A stretch of DNA of 64,000 bases. Source: Megamerina dolium (lineage: Eukaryota; Arthropoda; Insecta; Diptera; Megamerinidae). The position numbers and the translations under genes are program-made. The notes below the pieces were generated by a model that ran no database searches, was not told where the DNA came from, and was given only the letters and a program-made list of their open reading frames with translations. Location of the stretch: contig OY978530.1 in assembly GCA_963854835.1 (NCBI GenBank), forward strand, positions 29,668,695 through 29,732,694, read 5' to 3'. Shown here piece after piece: positions 11,200 to 21,763 of the stretch (the stretch's first letter is position 1; every line of letters begins with the position of its first letter).

Positions 11200-11637
11200 T
11201 GTAACGAGTATCGATAGTTGATTACTCATCACTATTGTGACTGACACTATTGGCAGCATCGAAACGAATGTCAACAAAAAGAAATGAGCGATAACCAGAA
11301 CAAGCCAACGAGAAAGGAAGAGAAGAATCTCGATAAAGGAAGATTCTAGGGTGTTGCCAACAGAGTATAAATAGAGCCAGTGTTGAGAATTGACAATCAA
11401 TCTAATTCGGAACGTGATTGCGAAAACATTGATACAGAGGCAAAAGTTGCAAGTACATTTAAGTGTTATAGTAAATAGTTGATTGTAAACAGAGTTGATT
11501 GTAAATAGAGATTATTAAATAAATTGTTGCTGTATATAGTTGTATAAAATAAGTGTTGCAGTTATCATTAATAGAATCCAGTGATCGAACAAGGTAATTC
11601 AAATAGAATTAAACGTTCACAGAATAAAAACGTAACA
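11200..11637 (+). repeat. LTR2 (shared middle LTR) of the SAP-gag block
   Basis: 438 bp; serves as 3' LTR of unit 1 and 5' LTR of unit 2. Preceded by the polypurine tract AAGAGGAGGGCA (about 11187-11199). TATAAATAG at 11366. No difference from LTR1 was seen. Confidence 0.92.
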
Positions 11638-11666
11638 ATTGGTGTCAGAAGTGGGATTCTGTAAAG

Positions 11667-12374
11667 ATGGTGAAAATTGACCAACTAAAAGTGGACCAGC
11701 TTAAAAAGCTGTTGGTAGAGATGAATCTATCGTCATCAGGTGCAAAGGCAGAACTGCTGGTGAGGCTGAGGCAAGCTATGGAGGCTAAGGGAATTAATGT
11801 AGAAGAACATGAGTTCTTTGAGGAAGCCGATATACAAGCAGTTGTGCACGCTGAGGAAGAGAGCAAAATATATTCGAGTGGTCAACTAATGGAACTCATG
11901 AAATCCATGATGCAACAACAGCAGCAGCAACTGCAAGGAATTAATGCGAAGCTACAAGAAAATGCGTCTCGCCAAGAAAACGCTATGGGAGAATTTCAGA
12001 AAACAATTGACTACAAGCTTCAAGAACATTCGGCTGAATTGCGTATGGAAATTCAAGAAGGTTCGGCTAGACAAGAACACGTCATCGAAAATCTACAAAA
12101 AGGAATTGAGACTAGATTTCAGGAAATTTCCGGAACCATTAATGAAAAGGTCACGGATTTAAAGGAACATGTAGATGACTTGGAAGATAAGTTCGAGAAA
12201 TTACAGCACGAACTCAATCAACTAAAAATAAATGGACCAGCCACATCAGTGATTCGAGATTCAAGTACAATCAAATTAAAGCCACCAACATTTGACGGAA
12301 GCACGCCATTCAATATCTTCAAGCTTCAATTCGAGACAACAGCTTCGAAGAATCAATGGGATGATAGCGACTAG
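11667..12374 (+). pseudogene. gag: Gag N-terminal part, unit 2
   Basis: Same 235-codon SAP-like plus coiled-coil protein as at 8282-8989, ending at the same TAG (12372-12374). No coding difference from unit 1 was seen. Sharing the two stops shows that both units descend from one already-broken template. Confidence 0.82.
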
Positions 12375-12518
12375 ACTGCTGCTTTAATAGTCGCATTAAA
12401 AGGTAATGCTTCCGAGGTGTTACAGATGATTCCAGAGAAAGATCGTGGTAGCTATCAGTCACTGATGGACACACTCCAGCGAAAATATGGAAATGAATAC
12501 AAGAGTCAATTACATTGA

Positions 12519-14546
12519 GTGGAATTGAGATCGCGAGTGCAACGGAGTAATGAGAGCCTTCAGGAATTCGCTTCCGATATTGAGCGCTTATGTCATCTAG
12601 CGTTCTCCGATAATTCGGAAGAGTTCGTCGAAAAAATAAAAATAGAGGCATTCATAGATGGCATACGTGATGGAGAGACAAAGCGTGCCCTAGTCATGTC
12701 ACCCAGGAATACTTATGCCGAAACAGTCAGTAGTGCCTTGACATTTGAAGCCGCCAGTTTGATGTGTAGACCAATGCCACGGGTACGCCAACTAGAAACA
12801 GAAACAGCAGATCTGGTTGAAGCAGTGTGTCAGGCAGTTAAGTCAGTAGTGCAGCCTGAAGCAAGAGCAGGTCGACGCGAAACCAAATTTAATGGTAAGT
12901 GCTTCATTTGCGACAAACGAGGGCATATAGCTCGGGATTGCAATCAATCGAGTATGAAGCCTAAAGGAAGAACAAGGAATCAACACAAAAATAAATTTAC
13001 CGGTAAGTGCTTCATATGCCATCGAAGAGGACACATGGCGCGTAATTGTCGGCTACGACGCAAGCAACAAAGATCGAATTCACCAGGACAACGAAAGGAA
13101 GATCGTGATGTCATTCATCGTGGTAAAGCTGTTACTCCATATCATCGTACTTGCACCGTAGATAGTAAACATTGTTCTCGGGTAGGAAGCCAGAATCACA
13201 TTGTTAACCTACGACTTACGAATGTATTATCGGAAGAGTCATGGACAACCGAACGAGTTCAAGAAGATCAACGGAACGACCCAGATCTCGCAAAGATTAT
13301 GGAATACAAGGAGCAGGGCATACGTCCAGATTGGCAAGAAATGGCTAATGAGAGTCCAATAGCAAAGGCATACTGGGCGCAGTGGCAAAGCCTGCACTTA
13401 CGAGACGGATGTTTATTCCGAACATGGGAAAGTGAAGATGGAAAAATCACTTATGATCTGCTAGTGGTACCCAAGGCAAGAATAAATGAAGTGATAGCTG
13501 AGTATCACAATGTCTCCAGTGGAGGGCATTTGGGAATCACCAAAACCGTCGAGAAAATAAAGAAACGATTTTATTGGGTTGGATGTCATGACCATGTCGC
13601 TGATTGGATTCGGAAGTGTAAGCAATGTGCAATGGCCAAAGGTCCCACTAAGAAAAGTCGAGGTAAGATGCACCAATACACCGTGGGTGCTCCATTTGAG
13701 CGAATTGCTATGGACATAGCTGGGCCATTTCCAATAAGCAACGCAGGAAACAAGTATGTTCTGGTGGTTATAGATTACTTCAGTAAATGGCCTGAAGTAT
13801 ACCCCATTCCAAATCAAGAAGCTAGTACAGTTGCGGATGTATTCGTCAACCAATGGGTTACTCGTTTTGGTGTACCGATGGAGTTACACTCAGACCAAGG
13901 TCGAAATTTCGAATCAGTTGTATTCCAAGAGATATGCCGTATGCTGGGTATATACAAAACTCGTACAACACCTTTGCATCCACAATCTGATGGCATGGTA
14001 GAACGATTTAACCGTACCTTGGAGGAATATTTGAGAAAAGTCGTAGATAAATACCAAAGAGACTGGGATGTACATATACCAATGTTCCTCATGGCATATC
14101 GATGCGCACAACATGATACGACGGCTACTACACCGGCAATGGCAATTTTTGGAAACGAGTTAAGACTGCCAGCTGATTTAAAATTTGGAGTTGTAACACC
14201 AACGAGATCAACCGAAGGAAATTATACTAGCGAAAAGCGGGAACAGTTGGATGAAGTACATCAGTTCATCAGAGAGCGGTCGCAGATGATAAGCGATAAG
14301 ATGAAGGCCAGGTATGACTTGAAAGCAAATTCAAAAGGGTTCTATGAAGGAGAGCTTGTAATGCTTCATAATCCACAACGACAGAAAGGCCTGTCTCCTA
14401 AACTACAGACTCATTGGGAAGGACCACATGAGATTATAGCAAAGATAAATGACGTAGTGTATCGTATTCAACGTGCCTGCAATAAAAGAGCAAATTTTAA
14501 AGTAGTGCACTTGGAGCGACTTGCGCCATATCGAGGGGAAGTATAA
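12519..14546 (+). pseudogene. Gag C-terminus fused to integrase, unit 2
   Basis: Same organisation as 9134-11161, including both zinc knuckles and all three integrase catalytic residues, and the same protease-RT-RNase H deletion. It differs from unit 1 by few substitutions, mostly near the 3' end (linker Lys to Gly near 13186; Lys to Gln near 14382; Tyr to His near 14427; Trp to Cys and Lys to Asn near 14480-14495). Confidence 0.87.
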
Positions 14547-14584
14547 AAACTTGTTCGGGACGAACAAGGTTAAGAGGAGGGCAG

Positions 14585-15022
14585 TGTAACGAGTATCGAT
14601 AGTTGGTTACTCATCACTATTGTGACTGACACTATTGGCAGCATCGAAACGAATGTCAACAAAAAGAAATAAGCGATAACCAGAACAAGCCAACGAGAAA
14701 GGAAGAGAAGAATCTCGATAAAGGAAGATTCTAGGGTGTTGCCAACAGAGTATAAATAGAGCCAGTGTTGAGAATTGACAATCAATCTAATTCGGAACGT
14801 GATTGCGAAAACATTGATACAGAGGCAAAAGTTGCAAGTACATTTAAGTGTTATAGTAAATAGTTGATTGTAAACAGAGTTGATTGTAAATAGAGATTAT
14901 TAAATAAATTGTTGCTGTATATAGTTGTATAAAATAAGTGTTGCAGTTATCATTAACAGAATCCAGTGATCGAACAAGGTAATTCAAATAGAATTAAACG
15001 TTCACAGAATAAAAACGTAACA
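14585..15022 (+). repeat. LTR3 of the SAP-gag block
   Basis: 438 bp with three differences from LTR1/LTR2: G for A near 14606, A for G near 14671, C for T near 14957. TATAAATAG at 14751. The target duplication ATAT follows at 15023-15026. Confidence 0.92.
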
Positions 15023-15026
15023 ATAT

Positions 15027-15167
15027 GCTTTAACCTTAATTTGCGATTTGACAAAATATCTGGTGACCATATCCATACCAGATAAAAGTGCAACAACTGT
15101 TGCGCAAGCAATTTTTGAGAATTTTATTTTAATTTATGGAAGAATGAGTTCAATAAAAACCGATCTA
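15027..15167 (+). pseudogene. pol: Gypsy pol second segment (integrase core)
   Basis: Resumes integrase in the pol frame directly after the ATAT duplication: DLTKYLVTISIPD then QAIFENFILIYG and SSIKTD, the last Asp being the second catalytic residue. It ends at the TA (15166-15167) where the Tc1-type element inserted. Confidence 0.88.
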
Positions 15168-16818
15168 CAGTGGCTCACAGCTTATTTCGTACAGTGTATA
15201 TATTTTTATGTACATGGCTGTAACATCGAAACTAAAAAACTTATCGATAAGTTTTGAATGTAGATGTCTGTGTATGTGTTTAGTAAACCTAATAAGAAAA
15301 CGGGGAACCCCAAAAATTTTTCTTTTTGTTATGCAAGAGAGAAAAACTATTGATCAGCTGATTTTCAGCTCACATCTTATTTCGTACACAAACTTCAATG
15401 TAAGTAAGTTTCATTCTGCCGCGCAGTTACAAAGTTTTTTTGAATTGTATGAGTTTTTGGACCTTTTTAACTATTATAACAATTTTTATTATTATTATTT
15501 TAAATAGTTAAAGTGCTGTAAATTAAACATTTAGCTTTATGGGTCATCGTACAACGATGGAACAGCGTAAACTGGTAATTAACCATTTTAGGAAAGGTCA
15601 GAGTGTTCGAAAAATTGCTGAAATGACAAATTTAAGTGCCTCAACTGTCCAATACATCATTCAACGCTTCGTTCGCGAAAATCGGTTGGAGAACAAGGGC
15701 AGAGAAGCACCTAATAAGATTTTCAACGCATCAGACGAGCGTTATATTGTACGAAAAATTAAGAAAAATCCAAAGTTATCCGCTCCGAAGTTGGCTGCAG
15801 AGGTTCAGCGTGAAATAGGAAAATCATCCAGTGCTGAAACTGTCCGACGTGTGCTGCGCAATCATGACTTGAACGGTCGAGTAGCCCGAAAGAAACCATT
15901 CATTTCGAAAATGAATATACAACGCCGACTTGACTTCGCCAAAGAGCATATTATTAATACTCCTGCGTTCTGGAATACCGTTATTTTCGCGGATGAGTCT
16001 AAGTTTAATATTTTTGGCTCGGACGGAATGTCATATGTTTGGCGTAAAGCTAATACCGAGCTAAACAAGGAGAACCTTAAGCCCACAGTGAAGCATGGTG
16101 GCGGTAGCGTGATGGTTTGGGCCTGTATGTCAGCAGCCGGAGTAGGTGAATTGGTTTTTATTGAGGGAACAATGGACAAAATGAAGTACCTCGAGATTCT
16201 GAAAAACAATTTACTTCAAAGTGCAGACAAACTGGGTTTGCGGGAAGAATTTCGGTATTACCAAGATAATGACCCAAAACATAAATCTGGGATTGTGCAA
16301 TCTTGGCTTATTTGAACTGCTCACACTTGATGTCTCCACCACCACAGTCACCTGACATGAATGTGATTGAAAATCTTTAGTCTATTTTGGACAATAAAAT
16401 AAGAACACACAAGATTTCTAATTAGCAAGACCTAAAGAAGGTACTGATAGAGGAATGGAAAAAAATCACACCAGACATCACTCAAAAATTGGTGGATTCA
16501 ATGCCAAGTAGACTCCAGGCTGTCATTAACGCTAAGGGATGTCATACTAAATATTAAAATCAACATACTTTGTTTTTAGTTTGAACTTAAAGAGACTGTA
16601 CGAAATAAGCTGTGACATGAATTTTCCTATTTTTTTCTTATTTTATTTTATTATAGTGTCAAACACTAAAATTTTGAAAAAGTAAATTTTGGAAAATAAA
16701 AAACAAACCTTCCTTTCAAAAATGGCATTTATATTTTGTTCAAATTTTTGCTATATTAGGAATTACGACTGCAGCAATTTTTAAACTGTCACTGTACGAA
16801 ATAAGCTGGGAGCCACTG
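15168..16818 (+). mobile_element. Tc1-type DNA transposon
   Basis: 1,651 bp flanked by TA on both sides. Terminal inverted repeats of 29 bp, starting CAGTGGCTCACAGCTTATTT, match with one mismatch. A second copy of the repeat core occurs inside each end (about 15366-15390 and 16592-16616), giving an IR/DR arrangement like that of Sleeping Beauty-class elements. It interrupts the Gypsy integrase between its second and third catalytic residues. Confidence 0.92.
15539..16558 (+). pseudogene. Tc1-type transposase, inactivated
   Basis: ATG 15539 opens 258 codons. The N-terminal paired-type helix-turn-helix region (RKIAEMTNLSASTVQYIIQR, then a second HTH to about residue 110) is followed by the DDE domain with Asp in IFADESKF and Asp in YQDNDPKH. 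A frameshift near 16315 moves the last part (PPQSPDMNVIENL, with the catalytic Glu) to another frame, where stops also occur (TAG just after that Glu; TAG near 16423). Spacing fits DD34E. No active enzyme can be made. Confidence 0.88.
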
Positions 16819-16820
16819 TA

Positions 16821-17435
16821 GGAACGGAATTTAAAAATGAGATATTTTGTGAACTCTGCAAACTTTTAAAAGTTGAAATGAATTTCTCAACAGCTTACCA
16901 TCACCAAACGGTTGGAACAGCAGAACGCAACCATAGGGTTTTCAACGAATATTTAAGAGCATATATAGGTGAAAATACATCAGACTGGGATACGTATTTA
17001 AAATATTTTACATTTTTCCACAACACGACGTCAAATTCGGTATTCGATAACAAATACACACCATATGAGCTAGTATTCGGCAAAGAGGCAGTTATGCCTA
17101 ACGAATTAAACCTAGAAAAAATTGATCCTATTTACAATGCAGAAAATTATAGCAAAGAGGCTAAATATCGTTTACAGAAATCTCACATTATGGCAAAGCA
17201 ACTAATAGAAAAACATAAAATAAGAAATAAAAAATTGTATGACCATTTTGCGAAACCCTGTGATTTGAAAATTAACGATAAAGTATTTGTTAAACGTGAA
17301 CCATACAATAAATTCACAAGCATATACGACGGCCCGTTTATTATAAAGAAAATTAATGGAGTCAATGTTACAGTATACAATTCATCATCAAAAAAGGAAG
17401 AAACCTTACATAAAGACAGAATACGGAAAAGTTAA
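16821..17435 (+). pseudogene. pol: Gypsy pol third segment (integrase C-terminal part)
   Basis: Continues integrase in frame after the TA duplication. GTEFKNE follows the second catalytic Asp, then TVGTAERNHRVFNEY contains the catalytic Glu. The end (DKVFVKREPYNKF, YDGPFIIKKI, LHKDRIRKS) is the usual Gypsy integrase C-terminus. The stop is at 17433-17435. Confidence 0.88.
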
Positions 17436-17516
17436 ATAAAATTTATGAAATATATGAAAAACCTTATATAAAAACAGAATACGGAAAAGTTAAATAAAAT
17501 TTATGTAATACATAAT

Positions 17517-17551
<35 letters not shown>

Positions 17552-17757
17552 TTTGAAATATGATTAGAAATAACTTAACTATTTAATTCTTTTGAAAAAA
17601 CTTAAAACTTTGTACTACAAAAGAAAACATTTATCCAATACCTCCAAACGTATTTAAGCTATAGATATAAGAAATATAAGATATAATCCAAAAAAAAATG
17701 TTTGATCGCCGTATAAAAAGATATTTCAAACATTTTTTTTTTCCAATAAAAGGGAGG
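17436..17757 (+). other. Gypsy 3' untranslated region with pol-end duplication and polypurine tract
   Basis: About 45 bases around the pol stop (ACAGAATACGGAAAAGTTAA) are repeated imperfectly at 17461-17505, so the pol tail is duplicated downstream. A long A run lies at 17521-17546. The polypurine tract AAAAGGGAGG (17748-17757) directly precedes the 3' LTR. No env-like ORF is present. Confidence 0.8.
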
Positions 17758-18037
17758 TGTAGTGCGAACGCACCACCCGTTACATTTAGTAATAGCACTT
17801 ACTAACACTTATCATTATTACTCATTAGACCTAACACTAACACTCATTATCATTTATCTTTACTACTCGTTATACTTACCATTATTACTCTTTATCACTT
17901 ACCATTGTTACTCGTTATTCTTACTTACATGCTAAGCTTACGTTCTAGCTAAATAAACACTTGACAGGGAGTCTGTCTTAAACCTTTAAACCTACCACTC
18001 GTGTTTCTTTTACTCCCGCTTGCCACCATCCACCACA
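17758..18037 (+). repeat. 3' LTR of the outer Gypsy element
   Basis: 280 bp, same sequence as 1110-1389 by eye, followed by the target duplication TCAA at 18038-18041. Confidence 0.93.
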
Positions 18038-18290
18038 TCAATCACATTACAGAGCTTATCATACGGGAAAATTTATTTAATTGTGAAATTTATCATTGTT
18101 TGAACTTTCAAATATATTCAATTTAGATGATTACGGATGTGAAAATTTGAAAAAAAAAATTAGAGAAAAATATGGTTATTTTGATGGTTGTATAATTCAT
18201 AATCAAAACCGTGCTTTAATCAATGTTGGAGCCTTCAGAAAATGTTTGAATTTTGAAATAAAAACATATTGATATATATTTTTTATATTT
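18038..18290 (+). pseudogene. Polinton-associated ORF, 3' part
   Basis: Continues the gene broken at 1109. The frame from about 18127 reads DDYGCENLKKKIREKYGYF then RALINVGAFRKCLNF. Earlier bases are frameshifted. Downstream, 18291-18417 is AT-rich and shows nothing I recognise. Confidence 0.4.
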
Positions 18291-18417
18291 ATTTACTGAT
18301 TTTCATATTATAAGTAACATATATAATGAAATAAAAAAAATATGAAATGAAATACTTATTTAGTAATCTTAATATTAGACATAAAATTGTTTATTCTAAT
18401 TTCACAATAACCTTAAT

Positions 18418-18858
18418 AAAAAAAAAATATGTGGCACTTAAAGCACCAAAGGGCTCATTGGCCGAGCTTCTCTTCCATTACTGTTGTGCGTCTTAAATTT
18501 GGACAGTATTAGAAGGGACCTACTTATTTTAACCGGTTCCGAACGGCAGAATGACATCACTTTTTCTGAGCTTTGTCACAGAGTTCTTTTAGAAGCTTTT
18601 TCATGGCAAGTTGCCATGAAAAAGCTTCCATTACTGTTGTGACATCACTTTTTCTGAGCTTTGTCACAGAGTTCTTTTTAGAAGCTTTTTCATGGCAAGT
18701 TGTTACTGTCGGAAGAATTGCCAATTGCTTGCCGACAGGTGGGTACCGTTCGAAAGAAAAATCTTTTCGATATTAAATTTGTTATGCATCAGCCGGGGAT
18801 TGAACCACGACCTACAGATCAGAAGGCGAACACACTAACCACTGAGCTACGGCACCCA
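18418..18858 (-). mobile_element. tRNA-derived SINE, copy A (internal duplication)
   Basis: Reading on the minus strand from 18858, it starts with a tRNA-like head containing an A box (TAGCTCAGTGGTTAG) and a B box (GGTTCAATCCC). A unique body of about 280 bp follows, ending in ATATTTTTTTTT. About 80 bp of the body (around 18550-18700) are duplicated, and the joint forms a palindrome AAGCTTTTTCATGGCAAG/TTGCCATGAAAAAGCTT. No clear target duplication. Confidence 0.82.
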
Positions 18859-18959
18859 TAAGTATAAGTATAATATCTAATATTTATTTCCTCATTTTTA
18901 TATTGTATATAAATATATAATAATATGCTTATTTATTAATAAATAAATTGTTTATTCTA

Positions 18960-19518
18960 CCTGGTGTACAAGCTTAAATCCGCTGTTTTTCGGTAAAAAA
19001 AAACACATTTTTCTTCCCCATGGCTCGTAAACGTATGGAAATGGCTGGTTGAGTAACACCTAACTTTTCGCCAAGCATTTTTTGCGATTGGGTGTAGTCT
19101 TCATCCAAAAGAGCCTGCAAATCAAAGTCCTCAACTTTTCTGGGTCTATTTTCACGCTTTTTGTCACTCCAGTCAAAATGGCCTTCTTTGAACCGACGAA
19201 ACCAGATTCTGCAAGTGGTTTCCGATAGCACACTGTCACCACAGGCCTCCACAAGCATTCGATGCGACTCAGCAGCAGATTTCTTCAAATTGAAGCAAAA
19301 AAGTAGAGCTTCCCGCATATGCTCTTTTTCTGGCACGAAACTAGACATGATTATACGAGGAAAAATGTATGTTGTTGTATGAAATCACTGATGATGTTTA
19401 CTAATTGATGTAAACAGGTGTCGAACTCATAAAAAAAAGGATGCACAGTCAATAATAGCTCAATATGCTCACTAACGCCATCTACGAGCAAACAGCGGAT
19501 TTAAGCTTGTAAACCTGG
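18960..19518. mobile_element. Mariner internal-deletion derivative, copy A
   Basis: 559 bp with 26-bp inverted ends (CCTGGTGTACAAGCTTAAATCCGCTG and its partner, two mismatches). TA precedes the left end; the right TA appears mutated to TC. It encodes only the transposase N-terminus. A second copy with the same deletion is at about 55192-55699, so this is a replicated short form. Confidence 0.85.
18974..19348 (-). CDS. Truncated mariner transposase: DNA-binding domain only
   Basis: 124 codons from ATG 19348. It matches the mariner N-terminal HTH region (MREALLFCFNLKKSAAESHR, WFRRFKEGHFDWSDK) and the second HTH (SQKMLGEKLGVTQPAI). The whole catalytic DDD domain is absent, and the last residues (TEKQRI) are encoded by the terminal inverted repeat. 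If expressed it could bind mariner ends without cutting them; that is inference. Confidence 0.75.
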   Translation of the reverse strand: MSSFVPEKEHMREALLFCFNLKKSAAESHRMLVEACGDSVLSETTCRIWFRRFKEGHFDWSDKKRENRPRKVEDFDLQALLDEDYTQSQKMLGEKLGVTQPAISIRLRAMGKKNVFFFTEKQRI

Positions 19519-19629
19519 TCGTTTTACAATAATCTTAATAATAAATATAATATCTAATTTTTTTACATTAATAAGTAATAAAAACTTTGTATAGAAATAA
19601 ATGAAAAAGCGTAAAACTTTGTTTTTTTT

Positions 19630-20370
19630 TCCTCAGTCGTCGGAATTATTTAGACATTCAAGTAATACACTGAGATTATAATAACCGTGAACCTGATAAA
19701 AATCATCGGTGCGAATATTATAAATGAAAGAATTGGTATCCATATAACATAGCGATAAATTTAGCTTAAATTTTGTAACAATATACTGATAGTGAAAGTC
19801 ATACATTTTAAGTTTTGATCACTTAAAAATTGCAAATCCCGGATATATCGGTTTGTTATACAATACTCGCATTTTATTCATTTGAATGGCACACATATTC
19901 ATAAAAAATTAATATACTATGAAAATTCGGACTAGCTATAAGGGCTCTAACTCCTTTGCTCTTATGGACACTCTCCCAAGATGATGAAATTTTGATATCA
20001 TTACGTTTTTCAACGTTTTCCATTGTTTTGCCGTAAACAGCATTATTCATTAATTTGAGATTTTTTTTTTTAAATTCACATGTAGCTAAGGTGCGATGTT
20101 GATTGTTTAAATCGATATACTGATTTAACCAAGGAGATTGGGTTAATTTTAACATCCTATGAACTTTCAACAACTCTAAAACATTTCGTATTGCCTGTTG
20201 TAAAACCCTATAGTGTATTATATAATTTTTTAATTATTTAAATTTGTAATTAATTTTGTTACTTTTTTGTTATTCGGAGGGTTCATATATTCAACACAAA
20301 ATGGTAAATCGTTATGCAGTTCATTCAAATATACTTATAAAAAGTATCCAATAGATCAGGAATGGGCATA
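19630..20370 (-). pseudogene. polB: Polinton DNA polymerase B, C-terminal part
   Basis: Minus-strand remains of the protein-primed family B polymerase of Polintons: KLMNNAVYGKTMENVEKR and QSPWLNQYIDLN (19874-20173), the upstream stretch HNDLPFCVEYMNPP (to about 20360), and motif C at about 19732-19746 reading YMDTNS where YxDTDS is expected. Loss of the second Asp plus several stops show that it is dead. The polymerase frame is interrupted at about 20370 by unrelated sequence and resumes at 22563. Confidence 0.82.
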
Positions 20371-20844
20371 TTTTCGGCTCGTAAAACAGTCATAGACCCA
20401 GCGAGTGGTCTATGTAAGGTAAGAGGTTAATCTGTTCTCAGGGGTAAGGGAAGTAAGAAATACATTAAAGGCATAATACATCCCCTTCCACGATCTTCAT
20501 CGCACGAAACTTGCGAAAACACTAAAAATCAGAAAAGAAACACACCATCTCTCAAGCAAGAGCAATAATTCTCAAACAGTGTTGCCGTAGTATGCAAAGA
20601 AAGTAATACAATTTTCGGCAGAAATTACGGAAATTTTATTAAGCGTAGTAACTGCTATCAATGTTGCACATTTTTGTTTGCACTTATTTATACTACATGT
20701 AGATCGGAATTTTCATTGAAACTATAAAATTTTTATTTTTATTTAAATAGTAGTAGAAGAAAGTAGTATTACACATTTTTTATACAATCGTTTGATAATA
20801 AAACTTCTGCCTCACAGTTGCCGCATCTCAAATATTTTATTTTA
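20371..20844. other. Unassigned stretch inside the polymerase relic
   Basis: No ORF or repeat recognised. It must be inserted sequence, because Polinton polymerase lies on both sides (up to 20370 and from 22563). Confidence 0.4.
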
Positions 20845-21372
20845 TAGCCTAGACAGACGGCAGCCTAATTACGGATTACCTAGTTAATTCGAATTAACTC
20901 GGGCATTAACTGCAGCTAATCCGCATAAACTCTATGAGTTAATTCTCAAAATAAAAGAGGATTAGGGCAATTTTCGATGGCAACACTGCTGAAAATTGTC
21001 TATTGTGAATTTTTCTCCATCCATTTTACAAAATATTAGGTGTGTTCGCTAACGAAAAACTTTCAACAATTGTTTACAGTTTTCAACATGAAAAGTGTTG
21101 GCGAACAAATAAATCCAGCTCTCAATTATGAACGGTGAATGTCAATTTACAAGTTTCTGATAGTTTTCAGTTCACGTACTTCTTGTAGATTTTCTCATAT
21201 CGAGAGTGATAGATGACAGAAATTGATAGTGATAGTAATGTAAGTGGACAGACCTATTAAAACAGCAATCAGCCGTTTAGTTAATCCGCAATACTGCCGT
21301 CTGTCAGGTTATTATTTTATTCGGATTAAGTGCGCCGGTAATCCGGAATTAGGCTGCCGTCTGTCTAGGTTA
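20845..21372. mobile_element. PIF/Harbinger-type MITE, copy A
   Basis: 528 bp, flanked by TTA on both sides (20842-20844, 21373-21375). The ends TAGCCTAGACAGACGGCAGC and its inverted partner (GCTGCCGTCTGTCTAGGTTA) differ by one base. A partial extra copy of the end motif lies near 21293. No ORF. The ends match those of 36714-37432, so both belong to one family. Confidence 0.85.
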
Positions 21373-21482
21373 TTAGACGGATATAATATCACGATTATTA
21401 AATGCAGTCAAATTATATATTGTTTCAGCAATGATAAAATTCAAATGTGATGATTATTATATATATGCATGAATATATAAAG

Positions 21483-21484
<2 letters not shown>

Positions 21485-21549
<65 letters not shown>
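21485..21549. repeat. (TA)n microsatellite
   Basis: About 65 bases of uninterrupted TA. It lies between the MITE and the hAT-type fragment; the rest of 21376-21763 shows nothing recognisable. Confidence 0.95.
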
Positions 21550-21550
<1 letters not shown>

Positions 21551-21763
21551 CACATAGCAAAATTCTGTAATAAATAGAATGAATAAAAACTCATAAGAAC
21601 GATTGCAGCTCTACTACATAGCTTGAAAACGGTGCTATGCTATGTTCAGACAAGACAAATGTGCTAGAAAATTTTAGTAATGTGTTAAAAAAATGTATTC
21701 CATACTAGAAAATTCTAATTTCAAATTTTTTTAAATTTGCATCGTTTGTAAAATATTGTAACA

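Larger units (their letters stand above)
7815..15022 (+). mobile_element. Tandem (3-LTR) SAP-gag Gypsy-type retrotransposon block
   Basis: LTR-internal-LTR-internal-LTR with a period of exactly 3,385 bp and a single target duplication ATAT (7811-7814 and 15023-15026), so the whole block occupies one insertion site. Each unit codes for gag (SAP-like domain, coiled coil, capsid region, two CCHC knuckles) joined directly to integrase; protease, RT and RNase H are absent. LTR1 and LTR2 look identical while LTR3 differs at three bases, and the units differ at several bases clustered toward the 3' end. Confidence 0.92.
1110..18037 (+). mobile_element. Env-less Gypsy-type LTR retrotransposon with two nested insertions
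   Basis: Bounded by two 280-bp LTRs that look identical by eye (1110-1389, 17758-18037) and a 4-bp target duplication TCAA. In order it has a tRNA-Arg-type primer site, a 2.2-kb A-rich leader, gag, pol in the -1 frame (protease, RT, RNase H, integrase), a polypurine tract and the 3' LTR. There is no env. Integrase is interrupted by a tandem LTR block (7815-15022) and a Tc1-type element (15168-16818). Without these and their duplicated target bases it would be about 8.06 kb. Identical LTRs suggest a recent insertion, and the two guests must be younger still. Confidence 0.93.
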
